A stretch of DNA of 12,677 bases from Bacillota bacterium (lineage in GTDB: Bacteria > Bacillota > Clostridia > Oscillospirales > Acutalibacteraceae). The position numbers were made by a program, and so were the translations under genes. Shown piece by piece: positions 12,592 through 12,677 of the stretch (its first letter is position 1; each line of letters opens with the position of its first letter). The notes under the pieces were generated by a model, which was not told where the DNA came from, searched no databases, and saw only the letters and a list, made by a program, of their open reading frames with translations. Location: NCBI GenBank assembly GCA_030705695.1, contig JAUZPX010000052.1:1-12677 (forward strand), read 5' to 3'.

Positions 12592-12623
12592 ACTGCCGGC
12601 AACCGCCAAAAGACAGTTACAGC
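12541..12623 (-). ncRNA. Predicted ~83-nt structured small RNA, copy 2, convergent with RHH gene 2
   Basis: Same design as copy 1. Hairpin A is ACTGTC (12617-12612) with GGCAGT (12597-12592). Terminator hairpin B is GGAAGTGGCT with AGCCGCTTCC (12591-12582 with 12562-12553), a 19-nt loop and TTCTATTTTTTT. Against copy 1 the inner stem changes from GGTG/CACC to GGCT/AGCC, keeping all pairs, while the terminal loop is unrelated. In hairpin A's loop the last two bases are CC instead of UU, so the short inner GGC-GCC helix is stronger. Function unknown. Confidence 0.7.
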
Positions 12624-12677
12624 GTAAATATTATAACATGCGCTGAATTTTCTTTCAAGGAGTTGTTGGAAAACAAT
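12600..12677. repeat. 78-bp direct repeat, copy 2, running to the window end
   Basis: Exact copy of 12181-12258. Identity continues to the last base of the window, so its right border is unseen. Confidence 0.97.
12620..12658 (-). promoter_or_regulatory. Minus-strand promoter of small RNA copy 2
   Basis: Identical to copy 1: TTGAAA (12658-12653), 17 bp, extended TATAAT (12635-12630), with the CAGCG/CGCTG dyad (12620-12645) centred on the -10. Confidence 0.76.

Noticed and set aside
12122..12677. CRISPR array, because of the identical repeats
   Set aside because: There are only two repeats of at least 78 bp, 419 bp apart, with genes between them; there are no short regular repeats and spacers and no cas genes.

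Overview
AT-rich bacterial chromosome segment, most likely from a low-GC Clostridia-type Firmicute (Ruminococcaceae/Oscillospirales-like is my guess, unconfirmed). Support: the origin-proximal order mnmG-rsmG-noc, two perfect ParB centromere sites (parS), strong SigA-like promoters, Shine-Dalgarno-led genes with TTG starts, and CCA-encoded tRNA genes.

Layout. 1-3143: the 3' two thirds of mnmG, then rsmG and noc (tRNA modification, 16S rRNA methylation, nucleoid occlusion). One parS lies inside mnmG, and a second lies inside a 34-bp palindrome just after noc. The soj/spo0J (parA/parB) pair that often follows noc is not here. 3463-6032: a ROK-family sugar kinase, a convergent Cys-rich protein of unknown function (DUF6062-like) whose stop codon touches that of the kinase, and divergently an OGG1-type DNA glycosylase. 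6069-11282: a promoter followed by metG, a large polytopic GT-C-like membrane protein and tatD, apparently one operon. The metG-tatD neighbourhood is common in Firmicutes; the membrane gene between them is not part of the usual set. 11395-11794: a consensus promoter, tRNA-Met, tRNA-Glu, a hairpin, tRNA-Leu and a terminator.

11886-12677 (window end) is the most unusual part: two tandem copies of a compact cassette. Each has a consensus promoter whose -10 box sits at the centre of a perfect 44-bp dyad, and a 60-62 residue ribbon-helix-helix (CopG/Arc-like) protein starting at TTG. Each also has a convergent minus-strand transcription unit predicted to make an ~83-nt RNA of two stacked hairpins. 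The intrinsic terminator of that RNA uses the 3' end of the protein gene as its U-tract. The small-RNA promoter and 5' half are identical between copies over at least 78 bp. The proteins, their operators and the terminator-loop sequence have diverged, with compensatory changes in the stem. The second copy's repeat runs to the window edge, so the array may continue. I know of no described system with this exact layout; its function is unknown.
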